Of a stretch of 64,000 nucleotides of DNA, positions 44,259 to 53,016 are shown piece after piece. A program made the position numbers and the translations under genes. The DNA is taken from positions 127,747 through 191,746 of the forward strand of contig NZ_GL397067.1 of assembly GCF_000146325.1 (NCBI RefSeq). The letters run 5' to 3'. Below the pieces are notes generated by a model. The model did no database searches. It saw nothing but the letters and a program-made list of their open reading frames with translations, and had not been told where the DNA came from. How positions within the stretch are numbered: the stretch's first letter is position 1; every line of letters begins with the position of its first letter. Source of the DNA: Pediococcus acidilactici DSM 20284 (GTDB lineage: Bacteria; Bacillota; Bacilli; Lactobacillales; Lactobacillaceae).

Positions 44259-44986
44259 TGGATGCAGCTTTAGCAACACCGTTTACCGGAATTTTTATTT
44301 CTTTAGTAGTTTATCTAATTGGAATGTGGCTTTTTAAAGTTAGCAAAGGCTTCTTCCTATTTACCCCGTTATTAGTTGGAATGGTTTTAGGAATTGTAAT
44401 CTTAGTTCTTTGGGGAAAGGGAATTGGTTCCACAACTGTCGCAGTTTATAAAAAGTACTATTTACCAGGCGGCAACATGATTTTTTGGTTTTTAAACCCG
44501 GCTACCGTGGCATTTGCGATTCCGCTATATCGACGGAACGATATTTTTAAGAAGTACTGGGTAGATGTATTCCTAACCTTGTTCGTCGGTGGTTTTATTT
44601 CCTTATTTGGTATTCACATGGTCTCCAAGCTAATGGGACTCTCCCGAGTTTCGATTGCGGCAATGCTACCTCAAGCAGCAACTACCGCAATTGCCATGCC
44701 GATTGCAAAGGGAATCGGCGGGGATCCGGCAATTACGGCGATGGTCTGCATTATCAACGCCGTAATTATCTACGCGTTGGCCGAATTCTTAATTAAAATC
44801 TTTAAGCTCAAAAATATCTCTAAAGTGGGAACTGGATTAGGACTGGGAGTTTCCGGACACACCGTTGGTTCAGCCAAAGCGGTTCAATTAGGTTCAATTG
44901 AAGGTGCAATGGCATCCGTAGCGGTTGTAATCGTTTCAGTAGCGATGGACATTCTAGTTCCAATCTACGTAAACCTCTTTATGTAA
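44258..44986 (+). CDS. lrgB: LrgB-family membrane protein
   Basis: A 242-residue membrane protein with about six to eight hydrophobic segments. The family motif SVTTPIA-like is replaced by MLPQAATTAIAMPIAKGIGG (about 140-160), and GLGVSGHTVGSAKAVQLGSIEGAMASVAVV (about 195-225) is conserved. Translationally coupled to lrgA. It is the partner in pyruvate transport in species where this pair has been studied. Confidence 0.92.
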   Translation: MDAALATPFTGIFISLVVYLIGMWLFKVSKGFFLFTPLLVGMVLGIVILVLWGKGIGSTTVAVYKKYYLPGGNMIFWFLNPATVAFAIPLYRRNDIFKKYWVDVFLTLFVGGFISLFGIHMVSKLMGLSRVSIAAMLPQAATTAIAMPIAKGIGGDPAITAMVCIINAVIIYALAEFLIKIFKLKNISKVGTGLGLGVSGHTVGSAKAVQLGSIEGAMASVAVVIVSVAMDILVPIYVNLFM

Positions 44987-45005
44987 AAATAATTTTTTAG
45001 TTTAG

Positions 45006-45034
45006 TTGACAGAGACTGATTATTTTGGTATCTT
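45006..45034 (+). promoter_or_regulatory. infC operon promoter
   Basis: TTGACA (45006-45011) and TATCTT (45029-45034) at a 17-base spacer. Confidence 0.75.
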
Positions 45035-45039
45035 AGTAA

Positions 45040-45180
45040 ACGTTGAGAAAAAGCAGAGGCCACCGCTTCTCGCCTTGTAACTTAGAAGTTGCTGGGCTAA
45101 AGAACGTTGAATGGATGTTGAAGATCCAAAAAAAGCGGGTGGCGTGTGCCATCCGCTTTTCTGCATTCTCGATAATTTTC
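45040..45180 (+). promoter_or_regulatory. L20 leader (autoregulatory RNA)
   Basis: A 140-base leader between the promoter and infC ends in a terminator-like stem: AAAAGCGGGTGGC and GCCATCCGCTTTT around 45132-45160, followed by few T residues. The position directly before infC-rpmI-rplT matches the L20 leader of Firmicutes, where free L20 binds the leader and lowers expression. Confidence 0.75.
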
Positions 45181-45196
45181 CTGGAGGTGAAGAACC

Positions 45197-45712
45197 ATAG
45201 CAAAAGATACAATGGTAAATGAAACCATTCGGGCTCGTGAAGTCCGCTTGATTGGTGTTAATGGTGATCAATTAGGGGTTAAGTCAAAAGCAGAAGCAAT
45301 CCAAATTGCTGAAGAAGCTAATCTTGACGTTGTCGTAGTTTCCCCAAAGGCAAAACCACCAGTAGCCAAGATTATGGATTATGGGAAATATCGTTTCGAG
45401 CAACAAAAGAAAAAACGTGAAGCTCGTAAAAAGCAAAAGACTGTCAGCATTAAAGAAATCCGTTTGAGTCCGACAATTGATACAAACGACTTTAACACTA
45501 AACTTAAGAACGCTAAGAAGTTCTTAGGCAAAGGAGATAAAGTTCGGGTATCAATTCGTTTTAAGGGTCGGGCAATTACCCATAAAGACATTGGTCGTAA
45601 AGTACTTGAACGGATGGCTGAGGAGACTTCTGACATCGCTCGGATTGAAGCTCGTCCAAAGATGGACGGTCGGAGCATGTTCTTGGTATTGGCTCCTAAT
45701 GCTGATAAATAA
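45197..45712 (+). CDS. infC: Translation initiation factor IF-3
   Basis: A 171-residue factor. The N-terminal domain is followed by a linker and the C-terminal domain with [19 protein letters not shown] and [14 protein letters not shown] place the start at ATA 45197, because GGAGGTGA lies 7 bases upstream and the codons after it ([12 protein letters not shown]) match the usual IF-3 N-terminus. The first ATG is at 45212 but is too far from that site. Infrequent start codons in infC allow IF-3 to discriminate against its own mRNA (known for AUU in E. coli). Its neighbours are L35 and L20. Confidence 0.85.
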   Translation: MAKDTMVNETIRAREVRLIGVNGDQLGVKSKAEAIQIAEEANLDVVVVSPKAKPPVAKIMDYGKYRFEQQKKKREARKKQKTVSIKEIRLSPTIDTNDFNTKLKNAKKFLGKGDKVRVSIRFKGRAITHKDIGRKVLERMAEETSDIARIEARPKMDGRSMFLVLAPNADK

Positions 45713-45736
45713 TTTAAATTTCTGGAGGAACAGATT

Positions 45737-45937
45737 ATGCCTAAAATGAAGACAAACCGCGCTGCTGCAAAGCGTTTTAAGAAAACTGCTAATGGCGGTC
45801 TAAAGAGTGCAAATGCTTTTACAAGTCACCGTTTCCATGGAAAGACTAAGAAGCAACGTCGTCAATTACGTGGTACAGACATGATGGACAGTACTAACGT
45901 AAAACGTTATAAGAAGTTACTTTCAAACATCAAGTAA
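45737..45937 (+). CDS. rpmI: 50S ribosomal protein L35
   Basis: A 66-residue basic protein starting [20 protein letters not shown], the L35 signature. GGAGG precedes the ATG. It lies between infC and rplT, the universal order. Confidence 0.97.
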   Translation: MPKMKTNRAAAKRFKKTANGGLKSANAFTSHRFHGKTKKQRRQLRGTDMMDSTNVKRYKKLLSNIK

Positions 45938-45990
45938 TTAAATTAAACAGAAAAGTAAATGACCTGCGGGTGATTTAAGGAGGAATTATT

Positions 45991-46344
45991 ATGCCACGAG
46001 TAAAGGGTGGAACAGTAACACGTCGCCGTCGTAAGCGCGTATTAAAACTTGCTAAAGGATATCGCGGAGCAAAACATATTCAATTTAAGGTTGCTAAAGA
46101 CCAAGTAATGAAGTCTGGTTTGTACGCATTCCGTGACCGTCGTAACCGTAAGGGCGAATTCCGTCGTCTTTGGATTGCACGGATCAACGCTGCTGCAAGA
46201 ATGAACGGTTTGAGCTACAGCAAGTTAATGCATGGTCTTAAGGAAGCTGGTATCGACATGAACCGTAAGATGCTTGCTGACCTTGCCGTAAACGATGCTG
46301 ACGCATTTAAGGCTTTGGCTGAAGAAGCTAAAAAAGCTCTTTAA
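45991..46344 (+). CDS. rplT: 50S ribosomal protein L20
   Basis: A 117-residue protein with [20 protein letters not shown] at the N-terminus and the L20 core [10 protein letters not shown] near the C-terminus. AAGGAGG precedes the ATG. It is the probable effector of the L20 leader and the last gene of the operon. Confidence 0.97.
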
Positions 46345-46370
46345 TTAGATACTTAATTAAGTGACTACTA

Positions 46371-46415
46371 AAAAGGATCGTCCGCTCCATGGTGAGCGCG
46401 GTCCTTTTTATTTTG
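46371..46415 (+). terminator. rplT terminator
   Basis: An AAAAGGAT...GTCCTTTTT stem with an inner CGCTC/GAGCG helix around CATGGT, followed by T-rich sequence. Confidence 0.85.
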
Positions 46416-46532
46416 AAGTGAGTCAATTTGGATGAAAATGTGCCAACACATTAAGTTGTCCAAGTAATCACCGCTTACTGTCTTAATTTAACGAAAAGTC
46501 CGGAATGGAAGTAGAATTAAGGTTGGCTTCTC

Positions 46533-46562
46533 TTTTCAAAAAGCATTCCTATCGTTTATAAT
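46533..46562 (+). promoter_or_regulatory. Promoter of the yqeG cluster
   Basis: TTTTCA (46533-46538) and TATAAT (46557-46562), spacer 18. Confidence 0.5.
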
Positions 46563-46593
46563 TGAACAGACAGTAATCATGGGGAGAAAGATT

Positions 46594-47118
46594 ATGAACA
46601 TTTTTAAACCAACGTGGATGATTGAAAGAATTTACAATCTATCCGCTAAAGATTTAAAGGCCAAGGGAATCACCACCGTGTTAACCGACCTAGATAACAC
46701 TTTAATTGCCTGGAACAATCCGGATGGTACGCCAGAATTAAAGCGGTGGATTAGTGAATTGAAACGGGAAGGCATTCGGGTAATTGTAGTTTCAAACAAT
46801 AGTCACAGTCGGGTTTCCAAGGCGGTAGCTGGCTTTGGTTTAGAGTTTGATGCCCGAGCTTTAAAACCGTTAACGGTAGGTATTAAACGAGTTTTACGAC
46901 AATATCGTCTAAAAAAGGCCGAGACCATCATGGTGGGAGATCAACTCCTTACTGACATGGTAGCGGCCAATTTATCCGGAGTACGGGGAGTGCTAGTGAA
47001 GCCCTTAATTGAAACGGATGCTTGGAATACCAAGTTGAATCGTTTTTTAGAGCTATTCATTAAGCGGTCTTTGAAGAAAAAGTATCCGGAATTAGTTTGG
47101 CATAAGGAGTTATTATAA
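46594..47118 (+). CDS. yqeG: HAD-family phosphatase YqeG
   Basis: A 174-residue HAD hydrolase with the first aspartate motif VLTDLDNTLIAW (about 29-40), VVSNNSHSR and MVGDQLLTDMVAAN (about 110-124). It is annotated in Bacillus as a phosphatase; phosphatidylglycerophosphatase activity has been proposed. ATG 46594 follows GGGGAG with good spacing and is preferred over ATG 46579. It is translationally close to yqeH, two bases apart. Confidence 0.9.
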   Translation: MNIFKPTWMIERIYNLSAKDLKAKGITTVLTDLDNTLIAWNNPDGTPELKRWISELKREGIRVIVVSNNSHSRVSKAVAGFGLEFDARALKPLTVGIKRVLRQYRLKKAETIMVGDQLLTDMVAANLSGVRGVLVKPLIETDAWNTKLNRFLELFIKRSLKKKYPELVWHKELL

Positions 47119-47120
47119 GA

Positions 47121-48230
47121 ATGAACGAAGAAGAAATTCGGTGTATTGGGTGCGGGGCAACGTTACAAACGGAAGATGCTCAGCTTCCGGGGTACACGCC
47201 GGCGTCGGCCTTAAAAAAAGGTCTAGAAAGCGGACAATTATATTGTCAACGTTGCTTCCGGTTGCGTCATTATAATGAGATTGCACCAGTTAGCATTAGT
47301 GATGACGACTTTAGAAAGCTATTGAGTCAGATTAGTGATTCAGATTCGCTAGTGGTTTACGTGGTGGACATGTTTGACTTTAATGGTAGCTTAATTCCCG
47401 GACTGCACCGTTTTGTAGGGGACAATCCGGTTCTCTTAGTTGGTAATAAGGCGGATGTTTTCCCTAAATCGATCAAACGGCACCGGATGCGGGAATGGCT
47501 ACGGCAACAAGCAAAGGCTAACGGAATTGAACCGGTAGACGTGATGATTACCAGTGCTAAACAACGTCCTGCGGTAGAACAATTGTTTGATAAGATTGAA
47601 CAACTCCGCGATGGACGTGATGTTTACGTCGTAGGGGTTACCAACGTTGGTAAATCAACCTTAATTAACAGTTTGATTGCCTTACGCAACGGGATTAAAG
47701 ACGTAATCACGACGTCCCGTTTTCCTGGAACTACGTTAGATCGGATTGAAATTCCATTTGACGATCACAGTAAAATGATTGATACACCGGGAATTGTGCA
47801 TAACGATCAGATGGCACACGTGTTAACGGCGGAAGATCTTAAGTACATTTCGCCGAAAAAGACGATTAAACCGCGCGTTTATCAATTAGGTGATGAGCAA
47901 ACTTTATTTGCGGGTGCTTTGGCGCGCTTTGACTACGAAAATTCAACGGGCTCAGTCACTGCCTATTTTGATAACAATCTAATGATTCATCGCACTAAGC
48001 TAGCTAATGCCGATCATTTTTATGAAAAACACGCTGGAGAACTTTTGACACCACCTGCGGCAGAAAATCTGGCCAATTTGCCTGAATTAGCACGCCACCA
48101 TTTTAAGATTGAGGAAGATAGTGACGTGGTCTTTGAAGGTTTAGGTTGGATTGCAGTTCCCGCGGGAAGCGTGGTTACCGCTTGGGCACCAAAGGGTATT
48201 TCAGTAGTAATCCGGCGGGCTCTAATCTAA
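47121..48230 (+). CDS. yqeH: Ribosome-biogenesis GTPase YqeH
   Basis: A 369-residue circularly permuted GTPase. An N-terminal zinc finger (CIGC at about 8-11, CQRC at about 41-44) is followed by G4 (LVGNKAD), G1 (GVTNVGKSTLINSLI) and G3 (DTPG) motifs in permuted order, then a C-terminal RNA-binding region. It acts in 30S maturation. It sits in the yqeG-yqeH-yhbY-nadD-yqeK-rsfS-yqeM cluster. Confidence 0.95.
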   Translation: MNEEEIRCIGCGATLQTEDAQLPGYTPASALKKGLESGQLYCQRCFRLRHYNEIAPVSISDDDFRKLLSQISDSDSLVVYVVDMFDFNGSLIPGLHRFVGDNPVLLVGNKADVFPKSIKRHRMREWLRQQAKANGIEPVDVMITSAKQRPAVEQLFDKIEQLRDGRDVYVVGVTNVGKSTLINSLIALRNGIKDVITTSRFPGTTLDRIEIPFDDHSKMIDTPGIVHNDQMAHVLTAEDLKYISPKKTIKPRVYQLGDEQTLFAGALARFDYENSTGSVTAYFDNNLMIHRTKLANADHFYEKHAGELLTPPAAENLANLPELARHHFKIEEDSDVVFEGLGWIAVPAGSVVTAWAPKGISVVIRRALI

Positions 48231-48278
48231 GAACGAAGTACCATCGCTGGTAAGTAACTAAATAAAGGGAGTATTGAT

Positions 48279-48590
48279 TTGAAATTAAGAGGAAAACAAA
48301 AACGTTATTTACGTGCTCAAGCACACCATCTCCGACCCGTTTTTTCGGTTGGTAAAAACGGACTGACCAAGAGTTGGCTTGCTCAATTAGGCGGCGCGTT
48401 AGATAACCACGAATTATTAAAGATTAACTTACAGCAAAATACCGACGTAACGACTGCCGAGGTTAAGGAGTTTATTGAACAGCAAACCGACATCCAAGTC
48501 GTCCAAACGATCGGTCACGTTTTGGTTTTGTTTAAAGTTTCTGCAGACCCAGATAAAAGAGAGATTTCAGAAAACGTTCAAAAGATATAA
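48279..48590 (+). CDS. yhbY: CRS1/YhbY-family ribosome-binding protein
   Basis: A 103-residue protein with the CRM fold: KRYLRAQAHHLRPVFSVGKNGLT, including the conserved GKNG loop, then KINLQQNT and VVQTIGHVLVLFK. Such proteins bind pre-50S particles. It belongs to the yqeG-yqeH cluster. Confidence 0.95.
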   Translation: MKLRGKQKRYLRAQAHHLRPVFSVGKNGLTKSWLAQLGGALDNHELLKINLQQNTDVTTAEVKEFIEQQTDIQVVQTIGHVLVLFKVSADPDKREISENVQKI

Positions 48591-48607
48591 TGGTAAGGTG
48601 ATTAATA

Positions 48608-49249
48608 TTGATTTCGACAAAGTCAAAAAGTGTTTCGGGAGTTCAAGTAGAGGTGGTTGAAGAACCACTAACACAAGCAAAGGGCAAGAAAATTGGTATT
48701 TTAGGCGGAACGTTTAATCCGCCGCACCTTGCGCATTTAATGATTGCAGAACAGGTGGCTAGCCAATTAGGATTGGATAAAATTCTGTTTGTCCCAGATT
48801 ATCTGCCACCTCACGTGGATAAAAAAGAAGCGATTGCTGCGGAGCACCGGGTTGAAATGGTTCGCTTGGCAATTCAGGGGAACCCTAACTTTGATTTAGA
48901 TTTAATCGAAATTAATCGCGGGGGGACCAGTTATTCTTACGATACGGTCAAGGCATTAAAAGAAATGCACCCCGAAAACGACTACTACTTTATTATCGGT
49001 GGTGACATGGTCAACTACTTGCCAACTTGGCACGAAATCGATAAATTAGCCCGCATGGTTCATTTTGTGGGGGTCGATCGGCCAGAGTACGAGCGAGATG
49101 CGAAGTATCCGATTATTTGGGTTGACACTCCCCATTTTGATTTAAGTTCAACCATGATTAGGGAAAAGGTTAATAAAGGGTGCTCAATTAAATATTTAGT
49201 ACCCGATGCTGTAGAAGATTATATAAGGGAGCATCATTTATATGAGTAA
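48608..49249 (+). CDS. nadD: Nicotinate-nucleotide adenylyltransferase
   Basis: A 213-residue enzyme of NAD synthesis. GILGGTFNPPHLAHLM (about 31-46) is the nucleotide-binding motif, DYYFIIGGDM (about 120-130) and SSTMIREKV follow. Start is TTG 48608, with AAGGTGAT 5 bases upstream. The N-terminal 30 residues before the core are an extension, which I also expect in some lactobacilli. It overlaps yqeK by 8 bp. Confidence 0.94.
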   Translation: MISTKSKSVSGVQVEVVEEPLTQAKGKKIGILGGTFNPPHLAHLMIAEQVASQLGLDKILFVPDYLPPHVDKKEAIAAEHRVEMVRLAIQGNPNFDLDLIEINRGGTSYSYDTVKALKEMHPENDYYFIIGGDMVNYLPTWHEIDKLARMVHFVGVDRPEYERDAKYPIIWVDTPHFDLSSTMIREKVNKGCSIKYLVPDAVEDYIREHHLYE

Positions 49250-49850
49250 AGTAGAGTTGACTTACGAAAGTAATTATATTCCGATGAACCGAGAAGAATT
49301 GGTTGCGGCGGTACAAAAAAGCGTTCAAGGTCCCCGATTTGACCACATCTTACGCGTAGAACAAAAGGCCATTGAGTTAGCAAAACAAAATGACGCTGAC
49401 GTGGAAAAAGCTAGTATTGCGGCTTTATTGCACGATTATGCTAAAAATCGGCCTGATAGTGAATTTATTGGTTACATTAATAAATTACAACTGGACCCAA
49501 TTTTGTTAGATTATGGTAACGCGATTTGGCACGGAGTTGTCGGAGCAGAAATTGTCAAAAACGAATTAAAAATTCAAGATGAAGAAATCTTAAATGCAAT
49601 TCGGCGACACACGGTTGGAGCACCATACATGACTTTAATTGACCAAATTGTCTTTATGGCCGATTATATTGAAGACGGCCGGGATTTTGACGGGGTGCAA
49701 CAAGCGCGCATCATTACGGAACAAAGTTTACCAAAGGGCGTTGCGCTTCAGATGAAGAATACGCTGGCTTATTTAGTAGCCAACAACCGCCCGGTATTCC
49801 CCGCCACCATTGACAGTTACAACGCGTGGATTGCAAAACTTAACGACTAA
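49242..49850 (+). CDS. yqeK: HD-domain hydrolase YqeK
   Basis: A 202-residue HD-domain protein with RFDHILRVE, ALLHDYAKNR (about 64-73) and DQIVFMADYIE. Characterised YqeK proteins split diadenosine tetraphosphate (Ap4A). It overlaps nadD by 8 bp and is followed by rsfS. Confidence 0.93.
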   Translation: MSKVELTYESNYIPMNREELVAAVQKSVQGPRFDHILRVEQKAIELAKQNDADVEKASIAALLHDYAKNRPDSEFIGYINKLQLDPILLDYGNAIWHGVVGAEIVKNELKIQDEEILNAIRRHTVGAPYMTLIDQIVFMADYIEDGRDFDGVQQARIITEQSLPKGVALQMKNTLAYLVANNRPVFPATIDSYNAWIAKLND

Positions 49851-49861
49851 GGAGAATGAAA

Positions 49862-50218
49862 GTGGATAACAAACAAAGCTTAGAATTAGTAGTAAAAGCA
49901 GCCGATAGTAAGCGTGCTGAGGGAATTATTGCCTTAGATGTACACGAAATTAGCACTTTGGCGGACTATTTCGTGATTACTAGCGCGGACTCAAATCGAC
50001 AAGTAGCAGCGATTGCAGACGCAATTATTGAAAAAGCAAAAGAAAACGACGTAGAAATTCGTCGAATTGAAGGTTACCGGGCGGCCGAATGGATCCTCAT
50101 TGACCTAGGTGACATCGTAATTAACGTTTTCCAAACTGACCAACGGAAGTTTTATAACTTGGAAAAGTTATGGTCAGAAGCTAAGAACGTAGAAATTGCG
50201 GATTGGATTACTGAATAA
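49862..50218 (+). CDS. rsfS: Ribosome silencing factor RsfS
   Basis: A 118-residue protein (Iojap/YbeB family) with ALDVHEISTLADYFVITSADSNRQV and DLGDIVINVFQ. RsfS binds L14 to block subunit joining in starvation. GGAG at 49851-49854 fits GTG 49862 (spacing 7) better than the ATG at 49856, which would overlap it; either start leaves the domain intact. It overlaps yqeM by one base. Confidence 0.93.
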   Translation: MDNKQSLELVVKAADSKRAEGIIALDVHEISTLADYFVITSADSNRQVAAIADAIIEKAKENDVEIRRIEGYRAAEWILIDLGDIVINVFQTDQRKFYNLEKLWSEAKNVEIADWITE

Positions 50219-50958
50219 TGATTTACCAGAGTTTTGCGGTACTTTATGACCAGTTGTTTGATGAAGAACAGTACCAAAATTGGTTTGAATATACCAAACA
50301 ACAAGTTGATTTGAATCAAACCCACGAATGGCTAGAGTTAGCTTGTGGAGCCGGGCGCCTGGCGGTTAAGTTGGCAAAACAACGCCAAAAGGTGACCGGT
50401 TTTGATTTATCAAGTGAAATGTTGGCTTTGGCGGAACAACACGCGTATTCTGCAAAAGTTCCGTTAGAACTGGTCCAGGGGAATATGCTTGATTTAGCGG
50501 AATTACCCACCTATGACGTGATTTCTTGCTACGCCGATTCGTTTTGCTATTTAGCAAACGAAATTGAGTTATTGACGGCCTTTACGCAAGTGCACGATCA
50601 CTTAAAGGAAGGTGGTCAATTTATTTTTGACGTGATTACTCCTTACCAAACGGGAGAAGTATATCCGGGATACATGTTTAATTATCAAGACGACCAGCAG
50701 GCTTTTCTTTGGACCAGCTATGCCGGCGAAGATCAATACCATGTTGAACATGATCTAACCTTCTTTACTAAGCAAGATCCAACGTCAGAGGCGTTTTACC
50801 GGACGGAAGAGACCCATTTTGAACGAACTTACGAATTAGATACGTATGTTGGTTTATTACAGAAAGCGGGCTTTTCTGTGGTGAAGTACTTTGCAGATTT
50901 TGGTAACGCGCCGGTAGATGAACAGACTACGCGCTGGTTTTTTAGCTGCAGGAGGTAG
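50218..50958 (+). CDS. yqeM: SAM-dependent methyltransferase YqeM
   Basis: A 246-residue class I methyltransferase. The SAM motif LELACGAGRLAVKLAKQ (about 39-55) and the following D-containing strand VTGFDLSSEML (about 58-68) are complete. The substrate is unknown. Its start codon overlaps the rsfS stop. It ends just before tmcAL, the established order in Firmicutes. Confidence 0.9.
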   Translation: MIYQSFAVLYDQLFDEEQYQNWFEYTKQQVDLNQTHEWLELACGAGRLAVKLAKQRQKVTGFDLSSEMLALAEQHAYSAKVPLELVQGNMLDLAELPTYDVISCYADSFCYLANEIELLTAFTQVHDHLKEGGQFIFDVITPYQTGEVYPGYMFNYQDDQQAFLWTSYAGEDQYHVEHDLTFFTKQDPTSEAFYRTEETHFERTYELDTYVGLLQKAGFSVVKYFADFGNAPVDEQTTRWFFSCRR

Positions 50959-50962
50959 TAGA

Positions 50963-52078
50963 ATGCGGGCTTGTGCGGTAATTGCGGAGTTTAATCCGTT
51001 TCATAATGGACACCAGTACTTGCTGAAAACGGCTCGGAAAACTTCCCAAGCCGACGTGATGATCGTGATAATGAGCGGCAATTTCGTGCAACGGGGAGAG
51101 CCGGCCTTAATAAACAAGTGGGAACGGGCAGCCGTGGCCTTGCAAAGTGGTGCCGATTTAGTAGTGGAAATGCCCACTGAGTACGCTGTGGCAGCCGCGC
51201 GGGATTTTGCCCAAGCGGGAGTTCAGATTGCCCAGTGGCTTCGAGCGGATGCGTTAGCATTTGGGTGTGAGACCCCTGGATTAGATTTTCAAGCACAAAG
51301 TCGGTTACTTGACCGGACTTTTAGCGAGCAAGATTATAATCAAAGTTTCGCCAGTCAGCTGTTTGCGGAAAGTTCGTTAAGCCGGTCTAACGATATTTTA
51401 GGGGTTAACTATGCTTATTGGCAGTTGCGGCTAGCACCTAAATTAACTTTATTGCCTGTGGAACGGTTGCAAGCGGGGCACCTAGACCAAGAAATCAAGG
51501 GCACGATTGCCAGCGCGACAGCCATTCGTCAGTCAATTCAACGGAATGATGCTCAGTATCAACAAGCGGTACCTGACCGAATGAAAAAGGTGTTAGAACG
51601 TCAAAAGCCGGTTGATTGGCAAGCATTTTGGCCCTTTTTAGAGTACCGGTTAAAAACAACTTCTGCTAAAGAATTACGCCAAATCCGCGGAATTAACGAA
51701 GGCATTGAAAATCGGATCCTTGCCCAAGCGGCACAAAGTAGTTCCTTTATGGAATTAATGACGAATTTAAAAACCAAGCGGTATAGCTATACTAGTTTAC
51801 AGCGCAAATTAACCGCTATTTTATTAAACCTGCGGGTACTGAGTCCGTTGCAAAAGACTCGTCTGCTGGCGGTTAATGCTCAGGGGCAAGCCTATTTGCG
51901 GGAACACGATTTTCGTGAAGTTCTGATGACTAAGGTAACGAAAGCGGATTTTACTGCCAGTTATCAGCTAACTAAGCGCGCGGATGAGCTATATCAAATG
52001 GTGGCGCCTTACGAATGGGGAAGGACGCCGATTTTAGAAAAGAATGTCAAGGAAAAAACGTTGACAAAGAAATCCTAG
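50963..52078 (+). CDS. tmcAL: tRNA(Met) cytidine acetate ligase TmcAL
   Basis: A 371-residue nucleotidyltransferase-like enzyme (formerly YlbM) that acetylates C34 of elongator tRNA-Met using acetate and ATP. AVIAEFNPFHNGHQYLL (about 5-21) is the ATP-binding motif, followed by SGNFVQRGEPA and the SNDILGVNYAY segment. GGAGG lies 9 bases before ATG 50963; a longer frame from 50918 would overlap yqeM. Its 3' end contains the promoter for yceD. Confidence 0.93.
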   Translation: MRACAVIAEFNPFHNGHQYLLKTARKTSQADVMIVIMSGNFVQRGEPALINKWERAAVALQSGADLVVEMPTEYAVAAARDFAQAGVQIAQWLRADALAFGCETPGLDFQAQSRLLDRTFSEQDYNQSFASQLFAESSLSRSNDILGVNYAYWQLRLAPKLTLLPVERLQAGHLDQEIKGTIASATAIRQSIQRNDAQYQQAVPDRMKKVLERQKPVDWQAFWPFLEYRLKTTSAKELRQIRGINEGIENRILAQAAQSSSFMELMTNLKTKRYSYTSLQRKLTAILLNLRVLSPLQKTRLLAVNAQGQAYLREHDFREVLMTKVTKADFTASYQLTKRADELYQMVAPYEWGRTPILEKNVKEKTLTKKS

Positions 52079-52088
52079 ATGGTATAAT
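52061..52088 (+). promoter_or_regulatory. Promoter of yceD-rpmF
   Basis: TTGACA (52061-52066) and TATAAT (52083-52088), spacer 16, in the end of tmcAL. Confidence 0.85.
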
Positions 52089-52114
52089 TATTTCTGTTGC
52101 ATTGGAGGTTCACT

Positions 52115-52654
52115 ATGGAATGGTATTTTACAGAATTGCGTAAGCATAAAGAACCGTTTCAGTTCGATGAGACAATGGATTTGGAACAATCTTTAATCGA
52201 ACGCTTTCCAGATGTAGTTTTAAAATGCTCACCAATCAATTTTAAAGGCACCGTGACAAACGACCGGGATTCAGTTATGATTGATGCTGAGATCAGTTGT
52301 GATTTAACGGTTCCGTCGTCGCGTTCCTTAACACCTGTTCACTTAAAGCTTGATTTTTTTGTCAATGAAATTTACGTGGATAGTGCTAGTTTGATTGACA
52401 CGTTCCCACAAGAAGAAGTGGTCATGTTAGTCAAGGATGACGTAATCGATGTCGATAAGTTGGTTGAAGACAACGTAGTTTTACAGGTTCCCATGCAGGT
52501 TTTAACCCCTGATGAAGAACAGAAGGGCACTATGCCTTCTGGTGCAGAATGGCAAGTGGTTTCGGAAGTAGCAGCGGAGTCGGAGCAAGATAAACAAGTT
52601 GATCCACGCCTTGCAAAGTTAAAAGATTTATTGAAAGATAATTCTGATCAGTAA
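52115..52654 (+). CDS. yceD: YceD-family (DUF177) protein
   Basis: A 179-residue protein of the YceD family, with KCSPINFKGTVTNDRDSVMIDAEISCDLTVP (which I recognise as the conserved core, about 45-75) and an acidic C-terminal half. YceD is coexpressed with L32 across bacteria and has a role in 23S rRNA accumulation. ATG 52115, with TTGGAGG upstream, is preferred over an in-frame start at 52097. rpmF follows after 51 bases. Confidence 0.92.
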   Translation: MEWYFTELRKHKEPFQFDETMDLEQSLIERFPDVVLKCSPINFKGTVTNDRDSVMIDAEISCDLTVPSSRSLTPVHLKLDFFVNEIYVDSASLIDTFPQEEVVMLVKDDVIDVDKLVEDNVVLQVPMQVLTPDEEQKGTMPSGAEWQVVSEVAAESEQDKQVDPRLAKLKDLLKDNSDQ

Positions 52655-52705
52655 GGCTTTAAATTAAGCGGGAGACCGTAATTCTCTTAAAGGAGGTGCT
52701 CATTG

Positions 52706-52888
52706 ATGGCTGTTCCAGCAAGAAGAACATCAAAGACACGTAAGCGTAATCGTCGTGGACACATTAAGTTAACTACTCCAGGTTTGGCACCATGCCCAAA
52801 CTGTGGTGAATTACGAGTTTCACATCGTGTTTGCCCAAGTTGTGGTTACTACAACGGCAAACAAGTTATTGACGTGAAAGCTAACTAA
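52706..52888 (+). CDS. rpmF: 50S ribosomal protein L32
   Basis: A 60-residue protein starting [19 protein letters not shown] with a zinc ribbon CPNC...CPSC (about 31-47), so it is the zinc-binding (C+) form of L32. AAAGGAGGTG precedes ATG 52706. It is the second gene of yceD-rpmF and ends just before a terminator. Confidence 0.97.
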   Translation: MAVPARRTSKTRKRNRRGHIKLTTPGLAPCPNCGELRVSHRVCPSCGYYNGKQVIDVKAN

Positions 52889-52894
52889 TGATTA

Positions 52895-52938
52895 AAAAGC
52901 AACAAAAGGAGCCTAGGTCCTTTTGTTGCTTTTTTGTT
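52895..52938 (+). terminator. rpmF terminator
   Basis: A perfect 16-bp stem (52895-52910 with 52918-52933) followed by TTTTTT. The stem also carries A residues on the left, so both directions are possible. Confidence 0.9.
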
Positions 52939-53016
52939 TTAAACTTCTTTAATCAAAGTGATTTTTTTGGTAGTATTAATTCGACAGAGTCGTTGTCAAA
53001 GAGGAGGAATAGCAAC

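Noticed and set aside
52888-53016. An N-terminal extension of the 6-phosphogluconate dehydrogenase
   Set aside because: It translates through the rpmF terminator and lacks family similarity; the ATG at 53017 has a good ribosome site.
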